Under the pieces are notes generated by a model. The model saw only the letters and a list, made by a program, of their open reading frames with translations, ran no database searches and was not told the origin of the DNA. DNA of 64,000 nucleotides from Thraustochytrium sp. TN22 (taxonomy: Eukaryota > Sar > Bigyra > Thraustochytrida > Thraustochytriidae), in contig JABLUY010000028.1 of NCBI GenBank assembly GCA_013306675.1, positions 124,001-188,000 on the forward strand, written 5' to 3'. The position numbers and the translations under genes are program-made. Positions within the stretch are counted from its first letter, which is position 1; each line of letters begins with the position of its first letter. Below, in pieces: positions 35,571 to 44,235 of the stretch.

Positions 35571-36145
35571 CGCATCCTTTCATGTCGCACCACATGCCCA
35601 GCCCACCGCTCGAGCAGCTTCAGCACTTGCAGCAGCTCTATCAACAGCAGCAGCAAATCCAACAACAGTACCTGCAGCAGCAGCAACAACAACATCTCCA
35701 GCAGCAATTTCAGCTGCAGCAGCATCAGCAACAACAACAGCAACAACAACAGCAACTGGAGGATGACCAGGTGCAACCCCTTCCGCTGCGCAGCGCGGCG
35801 CTGAAAAAGTCGTCGACGCCCACCAAGCGTGTGCTGGCTTCGCTGGGAACGAAGCCGGCTGACGTGGCGGGGAGCCCGGCCAAGAAGTCGCGTAGCTCCA
35901 AGGCCAAGGCGGCCAACAAAAAGGACACCGCCGACTCGGGTTCTGCCTCGGACACGACTTCGCGTGTGCCGTCCTCCGCCGCGACCACCACGTCCAAGGC
36001 GCCCCGCGCCACTGGCAAAAAGGCAGCAGGTAGCGCCGCCCAGCAAGCGGCGACCAAGAAGCCTCCTCGCAAGCGCCCGAGCAAGGCGGCGGCCGCCGGC
36101 ACTGCCACTGCCGCTGGCAGACTGGCTGCCGCGGAGGCCAACTGA
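33374..36145 (+). CDS. Tandem TALE homeodomain protein with poly-Gln/Asn tracts
   Basis: 923 residues. Two homeodomains of TALE/KN type lie side by side. The first (about 26-84) has the extra-loop DPYP and recognition helix AWLVNARQR (Asn77). The second (about 93-150) has RPYP and NWMTNSRKRR (Asn144). Both keep the DNA-contacting W-x-x-N-x-R pattern, so it is presumably a nuclear transcription factor with two DNA-binding units only about nine residues apart. The middle is Ala/Ser/Pro-rich with small hydrophobic islands. From about 540 to 795 come long Gln runs and an Asn run, the kind of low-complexity sequence seen in activation domains. The last ~110 residues are Lys/Ser/Ala-rich, like a histone H1 tail, with nuclear-signal-like PAKKSRSSKAK. 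The start ATG directly precedes the conserved region. Confidence 0.9.
34999..35760 (+). repeat. CAG/CAA (Gln) and AAC (Asn) coding repeats
   Basis: Pure CAG/CAA runs at about 35001-35050, an AAC run at about 35111-35150, and dense CAG/CAA/ATG repeats at about 35375-35756, all in frame with the homeobox protein. The mix of CAG and CAA should slow slippage compared with pure CAG. Confidence 0.9.
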
Positions 36146-36502
36146 TTCGCGCCTGCGATTCCTGCAGTGTACAGCAAACTCCTCGCGTGCGTGCAAACTG
36201 TTTCGCACACCCTTCGTTTTCTTCACATTCTGTCTCGTCCCACCGTCCCATACTCCGTCTTGAACCCTGTTCGCGATACGATAGCCCAAGAGGTAGTCAG
36301 TCATCGGGCGTATCCGCACTGTATGTCTATCCCCGAATCATGTTTTGCATTGATGATTTCCGTCCTTGTTGCGCTCACCGGTATTCTCATCGAGATCAAG
36401 GTTCAACATCCGACTTCTGGTTTATACCGCTACGTACTTTTTCAAGTTCAGCCTCCCCTTTGCACCCACCTTGGCGCCGTACTCGCTCATTCTCGCTCAT
36501 AT
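36146..36502. other. Convergent intergenic region, homeobox gene / Dispatched-like gene
   Basis: 357 bp, less GC-rich than the genes, holding the two 3' ends. No gene seen. Confidence 0.5.
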
Positions 36503-36507
36503 TTATT
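36502..36507 (-). terminator. AATAAA poly(A) signal overlapping the Dispatched-like stop codon
   Basis: On the minus strand the final CAA TAA forms AATAAA together with the next base. This is the second such overlap in the window. Confidence 0.55.
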
Positions 36508-39500
36508 GCTTCTTGCACTGCCTGTAGCGCGCCTGGCCCCACAAGTACCAGTCGCCGCGGTCGTGCTGAGGCCCAAAGATGCGAAAGGCGGGCATCACGA
36601 GGAACTCCGTGATGAGCAGACTAAAGCTGATGGTGGACGTGAGGAGGATGGCCATCTTGCCGAAGAAGGCGAGCTGGGCGCCAAACATGACCGAAGCGGA
36701 ACCGCCCGTCGTGATGGCGCCAGCCAGCACGGTGGGGCCCAGCATGATGGCCGAGTAGCGGAAGCGCTCGCGGCGCAGCAGCAGCCCCTCGCGCGACGCC
36801 TGCGAGTAGCTCGTGCCGTGCAGCGTGCTGTAGTCGACGCTGAGGCCGACGACCATGACGGCGGCGATGGCCTCAGCGACGCCGAGCGCCCAGCCCAGGA
36901 GCTGCGCAGTGCCGAGCACGGTACCGACGATGCTCACGATGCCAATGATGGCGATCGTGGCGAGGATGAGGTTGCTGGTGGCGAGCAGCAGCACAACAAA
37001 GGCAATGGGCACGGAAATGGCGAGGCCCTGAAACATGCCCGACACGATACCGAGCTCGGAGTGAATCCAGAGCATGTCAAAGGACGTCATGAACACCGAG
37101 TCCATGCCGTCGGGCGCCGCGGCGCGCACCGAGGCAAGGTGTTCGTTAAGCAGGTCGAGGAACGGCTCCTTGATGGTGACGGGCTGGAAGGACTTGAGCG
37201 AGGCCTCAAAGTCGAAGACGATGAAGCGCAGCACGCCGTCCAAGACGCCGACGTCTGTGTCCTTGCCGACCTCGGCCGCCCAGGCCTCAAGGCGCTCGGT
37301 CCAGAGCGTGACGTTCTCCTCGCCAAGGTCGATGGCCGCCGTGGTGTCGTTGTAGAGCTCGTCATGCCAGGTGTGGAACTCGCGCAGCGTGCAGTACAGA
37401 CTGTTGACGGCGAGCGTCGGGTTGGCGACGCAGCCCTCGAGCGGCTCCGAGGCGCCGGCCGGCGTGCACGAAAGCGCCGCGAAGCCGTCGCACGTGTCGA
37501 GGAAGAACTGCTGGTTGGCGCGCGTGGCGAGGTCCAAGCCCTCTTCGTAAATGACCTGGCCACGGTAGCCCTGGGGCTCCATGAACTTGAAGCCCGTGCG
37601 GTCAAAGTCCTTGATGCCGAAGGTGACCTCGACGTTCATGAAGTCGCTGCCGCCCTGGAAGAGCGACGAGAAGTCGTTGCGAAAGCCCGTGAACATGTGC
37701 GAGGAGGAGAAGTTGTCATCCGGCTCCGTGGGCGTGCCGAGCAGAACGGCGTGCGAGGCCATGATGCCAATGAAGACGACCAGGCCGGCCATGGGGATGA
37801 TGACCGGCATGAAGTTGAACGTGCGCGCGCCGACCTTGAAGGGAATGCTGTAGTTGACGATCGGCACGTACACCTTGGAGAAAGCGCGCTCCTCCCAGGT
37901 TTCCTTGTGCTGCGCCGTGGTGACCACCACGACCTCGTCGCCAGCCTCGTTCGTCTTCTTGTAGAAGCTCGTGGCGGCCTCAACGTCGGCGTCCTCCAGA
38001 TTGACGACCGCAGCGCTGGACGCGGACGGCTTGATGGGCTCCTTGAGGCAGGCGCACCAAAAGGGGCGGCCCGCCAGGTGCTTTTCAAAGACGATGGCGA
38101 AGGAGGGGTAGAGGATGATGCACCAGAGGAAGTTGATCATGATGACGATGGCCGCAAAGATGCCAAAGGACGCGATGGGCGCGATGGGGCTCACGCCCGT
38201 GGCCAGAAAGGCGCCGGCCGTGGTGAAGCTCGTGTTGAAGACGGCGCCCGCCGCGCGCTGGTACGTGTACGTGAGGCGCGCCACCAGCACCTCGTCGTCC
38301 GCGTTGCCCATGCCGTACGTGTTGGCCTTGCCGGCAGCTTCCTTGCTCAGGTGGCCGCGCACCCCGTGCCAATAGCGCTTGCTCTGCGCGAAGGCGTCAA
38401 AGTACACGAAGATATCGTCCGCGCCAATGCCCAAGATGAGAAAGAACACCACGATGTGCACCGTGGAGAAGTAGACGATCTGGAAGATGCCCGAATAGAT
38501 GAAGAGCGCCGTCGGGATGCTCATGAGGATGGACAGCAGGCCCATGGACGTGATGAATGCGCTGCGCAGGTGAATGAGCATGGCCGCGCCCACGAAGAGC
38601 ACGGCGCCGATGACCAGGTTCTGGTCCCAGGTCACGAGGCGCTCGAACTCGGAGCTCTGGATCAGCTGGCCGTAGAAGCGCGCCCTGAGCCCGCCGCCGA
38701 TGTCAAAGTACTTGACGTTGTAGCCCGTATTGAAGGGCTGGGCCACCTCCACGCCCTGCGTCGCGAAGAGCTTTGCCTCGGCGTCCTTGAAGAAGTCAGA
38801 ATACACCTCGTACTGCGCGTCTTTGTCCAGGTCGATGGTCTCCGGGTACCGGACCCCATCAGGCGTCGAGTCTGCGCCCAGCGGGCCGAAGGTCTGTACC
38901 ATGGACCGCGTGCGCCGCGAGGCCATGAGCGCGTCGAACATGGCCGCGTAGATGGCCGTCTCGTCGCCCGAGGCCAGCACGGCCGGGTCGATGGTCACCG
39001 TCTTCTCGAGGAAGAACGCGAACCGCGTGAAGAAGGCGGTGAACGCCAAGACCTCCGCGTCGGCCTCGCCAGCGTATGCGGCCTCGTACTGGGCCAGCAG
39101 GCTCGTGACACGGGTGGTAATGTCCGCGGTGCTCAACAGCGCGCACTCGTTGCGGTCCTCCTCGGTGTCGTAGAACAGCGAGACGATGTCATACTGCTGA
39201 CCGGCGCAGACCGTGTTGGTGCCGTCGGCCGCACCCACCGGCTGGCAGAACTTCTTGAACTCGTCCGTGGCCGTGATGACGGCCTGGAACTTGCATATGG
39301 TCTGCAGGTTCGCCCCCGTGATGAACATCTCCTCGCGGCCGTCCGCCCACTCATAGACAAACTGGATCGACGCGATGCCGATGTCCTCCGACCGTACCGG
39401 CAGGCTGCCTTCCACCTGCGCCGAGTCCATCTCGGTGCGCGCGTCGTCCAGCGCGTCAATGTGCTTGCTGTCCGCGGACGTGGGGATGGTCCAATCGTCC

Positions 39501-39937
39501 ACCGTCACCTCCAGGATGTCCGCCCACCCGGCGAGCAGCACGATCACCGCCAGCACCATCGTCAGCGCCACCAATCCTCCGCACAGGGTCAGCGGCCGCC
39601 GCACGTACACGCGCGCCAGCCGCTCCAGGTACGTCACCTCGCCATGGTACGAGACCAGCAGCTCCTCCACCTGCGTGCCCTGCTCCTGCTGCTCCTGCTG
39701 CTCGCCCTCGCCCTTGCCGCCCATCGCGTCCAGCACGGCCTGCGCCTGCGCCTGCGACTGCAGCACCTCGCGGCTGCGTTCCGGGTCTGCGCACAGCATC
39801 AGCAATGCCGACGCGGCGCGTGTCTCGCGCCTCGGCCCTCCTCGTGCACCGACCTGTGCAGACTCGCAGAGAGAGAGAGGGAGAGAGGGAGCGCTCCTGG
39901 CGCTGTGTGAGACGCTCGGGCCAAGTTCCAGGTGCAC
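36503..39937 (-). CDS. Dispatched-like RND-superfamily membrane protein
   Basis: 1144 residues from the ATG at 39937; starts at the MLCADP or MGGKGE methionines are also possible. The plan is that of Patched/Dispatched/NPC1 proteins: one N-terminal membrane segment (RRPLTLCGGLVALTMVLAVI), a large Cys-containing lumenal domain, five membrane segments of a sterol-sensing-like block, a second lumenal domain and five more segments. TM4 has GIGADDIFVYFDAF (Asp507, Asp508), matching the paired Asp of ion-coupled RND transporters. TM10 has GLSVDYSTLHG (Asp1035), also typical of the Dispatched branch. Such proteins move sterols or lipidated ligands using an ion gradient; the cargo here is unknown. 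Confidence 0.85.
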   Translation of the reverse strand: MHLELGPSVSHSARSAPSLPLSLCESAQVGARGGPRRETRAASALLMLCADPERSREVLQSQAQAQAVLDAMGGKGEGEQQEQQEQGTQVEELLVSYHGEVTYLERLARVYVRRPLTLCGGLVALTMVLAVIVLLAGWADILEVTVDDWTIPTSADSKHIDALDDARTEMDSAQVEGSLPVRSEDIGIASIQFVYEWADGREEMFITGANLQTICKFQAVITATDEFKKFCQPVGAADGTNTVCAGQQYDIVSLFYDTEEDRNECALLSTADITTRVTSLLAQYEAAYAGEADAEVLAFTAFFTRFAFFLEKTVTIDPAVLASGDETAIYAAMFDALMASRRTRSMVQTFGPLGADSTPDGVRYPETIDLDKDAQYEVYSDFFKDAEAKLFATQGVEVAQPFNTGYNVKYFDIGGGLRARFYGQLIQSSEFERLVTWDQNLVIGAVLFVGAAMLIHLRSAFITSMGLLSILMSIPTALFIYSGIFQIVYFSTVHIVVFFLILGIGADDIFVYFDAFAQSKRYWHGVRGHLSKEAAGKANTYGMGNADDEVLVARLTYTYQRAAGAVFNTSFTTAGAFLATGVSPIAPIASFGIFAAIVIMINFLWCIILYPSFAIVFEKHLAGRPFWCACLKEPIKPSASSAAVVNLEDADVEAATSFYKKTNEAGDEVVVVTTAQHKETWEERAFSKVYVPIVNYSIPFKVGARTFNFMPVIIPMAGLVVFIGIMASHAVLLGTPTEPDDNFSSSHMFTGFRNDFSSLFQGGSDFMNVEVTFGIKDFDRTGFKFMEPQGYRGQVIYEEGLDLATRANQQFFLDTCDGFAALSCTPAGASEPLEGCVANPTLAVNSLYCTLREFHTWHDELYNDTTAAIDLGEENVTLWTERLEAWAAEVGKDTDVGVLDGVLRFIVFDFEASLKSFQPVTIKEPFLDLLNEHLASVRAAAPDGMDSVFMTSFDMLWIHSELGIVSGMFQGLAISVPIAFVVLLLATSNLILATIAIIGIVSIVGTVLGTAQLLGWALGVAEAIAAVMVVGLSVDYSTLHGTSYSQASREGLLLRRERFRYSAIMLGPTVLAGAITTGGSASVMFGAQLAFFGKMAILLTSTISFSLLITEFLVMPAFRIFGPQHDRGDWYLWGQARYRQCKKQ

Positions 39938-40612
39938 GAGCCTGGGCGGGGCGGTAACGATAAGTTAGCTCACTGTCAAGGCACTCGCCAGCAGGCTTCG
40001 CGCTGGCAGGCTGCGCCGCGCCGCGCAGATCGACGATCGCGACTCGGACGCCGGCGCGCGTGAGAGGGCCGGTCGCGCAAAGCCTCGACCTCGCCAGCGA
40101 GCTTCAGAGCTCTGGCCTGAGCTCGGAGGCGCGCAGAGGCGCGCAGAGCAGCCGCGAGGCGGAGATGATGGTCCGGACCGGGTGACACACACACAACACG
40201 CGCGTGCGGGTCTCAGCGGCTGGCTGGCTTACCCGCGGCGGCCAGCCGAGCCCGGGCCGAGGCGCCAGGTCGGCCTGCTCGCGCCGCGCGTCGCGATCGC
40301 CCGGAGGCCGTACAGCGTACGTACGCTCCAGCAGCGAGCGAGCGAGCGAGCAAGCTGAGCGAGCGTGACTCGGTACTTGCGCTGAAGCAGGAGCGCGCAG
40401 CCGAGGCCTCGCAGCGCGCAACGTGGCAGGTCTTCGCAGCCCGAGCTCCGAAGAATGCTCCAGGGTAACAGGTTTGCTGCGAGCTACTAGCTAGCTCGCA
40501 AGCTAGCTAGCTTCATCGCCAGAGCCGCGCGCGCTCGGTGGCGACACTGGCGAGGCTCTCGCTCAATCAGCGCGCCGCCGGCTGCCGTGCGGCAGGCAAC
40601 AGCGTGATGCTC

Positions 40613-40654
40613 TGATCGATCGATCGATCCATCCATCGATCGATCGATCGATCA
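40613..40654. repeat. (GATC)n tetranucleotide repeat
   Basis: About ten units, with a short ATCC interruption. Confidence 0.85.
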
Positions 40655-40836
40655 ACTGACCGCCACCCATTGGGCCACTGCGCGCGCGCACTGCTGTCCG
40701 CGTGCCCTCCCAGTGGAGACGCCGCATCCCCGTACCGCCGGACAGAGGTGGATGGCGCGCGCCGCCCGCAGTGCAGACGAGGTCCGAATCCAGCCCGAGG
40801 GGCGGCTCAAGCCGCCCGCGTCGCGCGGCGCGCGGC

Positions 40837-40865
40837 GGCCAGGCCAGGCCAGGCCAGGCCAGCCA
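40837..40865. repeat. (GGCCA)n period-5 repeat
   Basis: About five units in gene-free DNA. Confidence 0.8.
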
Positions 40866-41614
40866 GCGCGCGGCCCGCCCGCCGCCGCCTTCCTGGCCCG
40901 CGCCAGCGCCGCCTCCCGCGCCGGCGAGCGCAGCTGAGGAGGCCACGCCGCCGCCGCCGCCAGCTTCTGGCGCCGGGACAGGCCGCGGCTGTCCTGGGAG
41001 TTCGCCACTGGCACCGCAAGTCCTCACTCAAAGTTCAAGCCCAAAAAAGCACAACCGCGACTCTGATGACACGCCAGGCCGCCAGCGGCCACCCGCCGCG
41101 CGCTCGAGCCCGCGCTCGGCTGGCGCCCTGCCGTTGGTCGGCTCCGGCTCGGAGGCGCAGCGCACAAGCTCGAGCTCAAGCACAAGCACAAGGGCAAGGG
41201 CAAGGGCAAGGGCGCGGCGGACAGAGGCAGCCAGCGGCAGCCAGCGGAAGCTGACTGTGAGGTCCTGGAGGAAGTTGCTGGACGGTGACGGTGAGCCGCC
41301 CTCGCTCTGCTCTCTGCCGAGTTCACGGAGCAGCAGCAGCCTGGAGTAAAGCGTGAGTCGCACGGCAAGGTGGACCTGCCGGAGGCCGACTCGGCCGAGG
41401 GAGGAGGCTCGGGCGTCGACTCGGAACGCGAGCAGGGTGGAGCGCGGGGCCGGGCCCTGCAACTGCAAGTCTGCAACTGCAACGGCAGGAAGCACTGCAG
41501 TCTGAAGCAGGCGTGCATGCTGGCCGTGCGCTGCGTGGTCGCGGATGGAACGAAAGAAGGACACATGTGTTGGACAGTAATAGAAAGGATAGGGTAGGAG
41601 GGGCGAGACGGTGG

Positions 41615-43090
41615 TCAGACCTGGGCGACGCGGTGCTCGTGTTGTGGTCCGCCAAGTTCGAGCTGGCCGCGATCGTCGTTGCCGTCGTCGTCGTTGTCGT
41701 CTTCTTCTTCTTCTTCTTCTTCGTTGTCCACAGCTTTGACGTTGCGACGATCGAAGGCCTCCTGGCCGGCCGTGTCGGGACCGGCAGGCGACAGCACGGC
41801 GGGCGACGAGCTGCGTGAGCGGGCAAGGTCACTGGCGAGGAGCACGAGGAGGGTAAGGAGGACGAGGACGCCGTTGAGCAGGCCGAGCCGCGACCAGCCT
41901 AGCGTGTCGAGGAGTGGGCTGGACGTGAGAAAGGCGAGCCCGAGCGAACCGAGCACGAGGGTGTCGTTGATGGCGTGAAGGCGAGGCTTCTCGGCGGGGC
42001 GCGCGAGCGCGCCGAGGCGCGCCGAGGCAGGCACGAAGGCGAGGTTCCAGCCGACGCCCACGATGGTGATGCCCACCACGAAGAGCGCGGCGGCCTTGGA
42101 CGCCGAAAAGGCAAAGAAAGAGGCGCCGAGCAGCACAAGCCCCGTAAGCATGACGGGGCGACCGCCGACGCGCGCAACGAGGGAGCCGGTCCAAAAGGAC
42201 GGCACGTACATGCCGAGCAGGTGCAGGACGACGGCCGCCGTGATGAGCCCGTAGTCGTAGCTCTCGCGGCGCATGGCCACCGGCGTGGCACTCATCATGG
42301 CGCCCATGGTCGCGAAGGACACCACCTGCACGAGCAGCGACGTGGCAAAGTCGGCGCGCGCCACCATCTGCCAAACGGAACGTGGCGGCGCGTCGCGGTC
42401 CTTGGCGCTGATGGCCGCCGTGGCGCGCCGCGCCGCCAGTTCCGGGTCCACGAAGTCGATGCAGCACACCGCGACCAGCTGCAGCGCGTAGACCACCATG
42501 AGGTGCAAGAAGGAGCCCGCATACTTGATGTCGCCCAGATCCCGCGTGACGACGGCCAGCGCCGGGCCCAGCAGCGCCGCCAGCACGCCGCCGGCGAGCG
42601 TGAGCGAGACGGCCACCGGGACCTGCTCGGGCGAGCTCGCGAACTCGATCGCCACCAGGCGGAAGTTGTTCGTGCACGCGTAGCAGAGCCCCTGCGGCAC
42701 GCTGGCCACGGCGATGACAATGAACGCGAGTCGCCCCTCCGCCTCCGTGACGACGCCCGTGCCGCGGTCGCGCGCCCTCGCGCCCACGACGGCGACGGTG
42801 GCCAGCTCGCTCCCCGACGCGGCAATGCCCACGAGCGCCGCGAGCCCAAAGACGCGCTTCTTGCCAAAGCGCGGCGTCAGGTTCGGCACGGCCGCCGCGC
42901 AGCACGCGGCCGACGCCATGAGCAGCCCGAGCGGCAGCGTCGCCACGGAGTCCTCGTGCAGGTCCGCCACGGCCAGCGTCGTGGCGCTAATCTGCGTGAA
43001 CGCCGCCGCCACGCCCATGCACCATGCCGCGGACAGCAGCAGCACGTTTCGGCGAAATGCGGGGCCCTCCGCCCTCGCCGTCCCCGCCAT
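41615..43090 (-). CDS. Major facilitator superfamily (MFS) transporter
   Basis: 491 residues from the ATG at 43090; the frame upstream is translated period-5 repeat. About twelve hydrophobic segments are visible. After the second, VPNLTPRFGKKRVF resembles MFS motif A (G-x-x-x-D-R/K-x-G-R-R), with Arg, Gly, Lys and Arg kept. A central cytosolic loop (about 218-245, rich in Arg/Ala/Asp) separates the two six-helix halves. The C-terminal tail has a run of Glu/Asp encoded by a GAA/GAC repeat (about 41690-41725). The substrate cannot be inferred. It shares a short repeat-filled divergent promoter with the hydrophobic-stretch protein gene. Confidence 0.85.
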   Translation of the reverse strand: MAGTARAEGPAFRRNVLLLSAAWCMGVAAAFTQISATTLAVADLHEDSVATLPLGLLMASAACCAAAVPNLTPRFGKKRVFGLAALVGIAASGSELATVAVVGARARDRGTGVVTEAEGRLAFIVIAVASVPQGLCYACTNNFRLVAIEFASSPEQVPVAVSLTLAGGVLAALLGPALAVVTRDLGDIKYAGSFLHLMVVYALQLVAVCCIDFVDPELAARRATAAISAKDRDAPPRSVWQMVARADFATSLLVQVVSFATMGAMMSATPVAMRRESYDYGLITAAVVLHLLGMYVPSFWTGSLVARVGGRPVMLTGLVLLGASFFAFSASKAAALFVVGITIVGVGWNLAFVPASARLGALARPAEKPRLHAINDTLVLGSLGLAFLTSSPLLDTLGWSRLGLLNGVLVLLTLLVLLASDLARSRSSSPAVLSPAGPDTAGQEAFDRRNVKAVDNEEEEEEEDDNDDDGNDDRGQLELGGPQHEHRVAQV

Positions 43091-43376
43091 GCCGCCGCTG
43101 CCGCTGCCGCGCGCTGCGCGGCGCTGCGCGAGCCTACTTGCTTGCGGTTCTGCCCTTGAAGGCTGATCATCGATCCCAGCTCGTCTCCATCTCGTCGCCA
43201 ACCTCGCGGCAGTCCGCGCCTCGCGCCCGGAACGCGCCGCGCGCCGCGCGGGAGTTTCGTGCTGCGCAGCGCAGCGCGGCGCGGCGCGGCGCGGCGAGGC
43301 GCGGCGCGGCGAGGCGAGGCGATACGCGGCGAGGCGAGGCGAGCGGAGAGGGCGGCGGCGCAGGCGGTCGAACCCC
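43091..43376. promoter_or_regulatory. Divergent promoter region, MFS / hydrophobic-stretch protein
   Basis: 286 bp dominated by a period-5 repeat at 43270-43345 lying about 30 bp before the plus-strand ATG. Confidence 0.5.
43270..43345. repeat. (GGCGC)n/(GGCGA)n period-5 repeat
   Basis: About 15 units of GGCGC, GGCGA and variants between two divergent gene starts. Confidence 0.9.
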
Positions 43377-44132
43377 ATGGCGGCGACATCCACCCCCGCG
43401 GCGCCCGCGCCCGCGGCGGGGCTCGTTGCCGTGCCGGCGGCGCCGGCGGCGCCGGCGGCAGCAGCAGCAGCAGATGCCGGCAGCGACGGCGGCTGTGAGG
43501 CCGCACCCGCTGTTGCCCGCGCTGCGCCGCTCAAGCGCCTGCTGGAGAGCGGGGACGACGTAGACGACGTGGACAACGTGGACGATGTAGACGACGTGGA
43601 CGTGCAAGAGCCGCAGCAGCAGTGGCAGTGGCAGCAGCATCGAGAGCCACTGCCGGAGTCAAGCTCCACGCCACGGCCGGAGTCAAGCTCCACGCCACGG
43701 CCGGAGTCAAGCTCCACGCCACGGCCGGAGTCAAGCTCCAAGCCACGTCCGGAGTCGAGCTCCAAGCACGCGTCTCGGTTGGGCTTTTATACGGCGCAAG
43801 GCCTGGATGCATGGAACACGGCCCGGGACAGCGCAACCCGCGCGTGGAGCGCGGCGCTTGCCGACCCAAGTAACGCCAACGTGGGCGCACTGCTACGCAT
43901 CTGGGCAGCCTGTGCGGTGGCCTTGGTCGCCTGGGTGGTGGCCCTGGCCGTGCTAGAGGCGGCCCTGCTCGTGCTGAGCGGCCTCGTGGGTACCTTGCTG
44001 ATCGTTTCGTCTATTGTCGTGCCGCTGCTCGTGACCGGCCTCATCGCGCTGGCAGCCTGCGCTGCAGCGGCGCATTTCTATTCCATGCACGCGTCCGCAA
44101 ACACTATGTATCGGCATCCCAAACGTTCCTAA
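43377..44132 (+). CDS. Protein with tandem repeats and a long hydrophobic hairpin-like C-terminus
   Basis: 251 residues, not recognised. Residues 1-50 are Ala/Pro-rich. An Asp-Val repeat (DDVDDVDNVDD, about 60-76) is encoded by 9-bp units. A repeat of PESSSTPR units (about 93-130) is encoded by 4-5 copies of a 24-bp unit. An amphipathic stretch, LDAWNTARDSATRAWSAAL (143-161), precedes about 59 almost uncharged residues (175-233) interrupted by Glu194 and Pro216. The tail HPKRS is basic. The length of the hydrophobic part fits either two membrane helices or an oleosin/LDAF1-like hairpin, and the preceding amphipathic helix fits a lipid-droplet protein. That role is inference; no oleosin proline knot is seen. 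Confidence 0.7.
   Translation: MAATSTPAAPAPAAGLVAVPAAPAAPAAAAAADAGSDGGCEAAPAVARAAPLKRLLESGDDVDDVDNVDDVDDVDVQEPQQQWQWQQHREPLPESSSTPRPESSSTPRPESSSTPRPESSSKPRPESSSKHASRLGFYTAQGLDAWNTARDSATRAWSAALADPSNANVGALLRIWAACAVALVAWVVALAVLEAALLVLSGLVGTLLIVSSIVVPLLVTGLIALAACAAAAHFYSMHASANTMYRHPKRS
43653..43762 (+). repeat. 24-bp coding tandem repeat
   Basis: Four copies plus a partial copy of CCGGAGTCAAGCTCCACGCC plus four bases, in frame. The last copies have diverged, so expansion probably occurred at the left. Confidence 0.9.
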
Positions 44133-44235
44133 CATAAATTATTTCGTGCCGCGAGCCTGAGAGCAAGGCAGAGATTTGTGAGATAACGTGGAATCAAAAG
44201 AATCAATCATTGGGAACGCAAAGCAGACCACTACC

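Larger units (their letters stand above)
39938..41614. other. Intergenic region, Dispatched-like 5' side / MFS 3' side
   Basis: 1.7 kb without a supported gene. Features: (GAGC)n near 40335, GCTA units at about 40485-40512, (GATC)n at 40613-40654, CCAGTGG at 40710-40716, a (GGCCA)n period-5 repeat at 40837-40865 and (CAAGGG)n at about 41188-41216. A 215-residue plus-strand frame from 40702 is Pro/Ser/Arg-rich with no domain. Confidence 0.5.

Noticed and set aside
36167-39910. 1247-residue plus-strand frame opposite the Dispatched-like gene
   Set aside because: Antisense shadow, rich in Arg/His/Glu, no domain. The minus frame has the RND motifs.
40200-40340. Upstream exon of the Dispatched-like gene using GTACGT or GTAAGC near 40230-40325
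   Set aside because: No acceptor gives a frame-keeping join with coding-like sequence.
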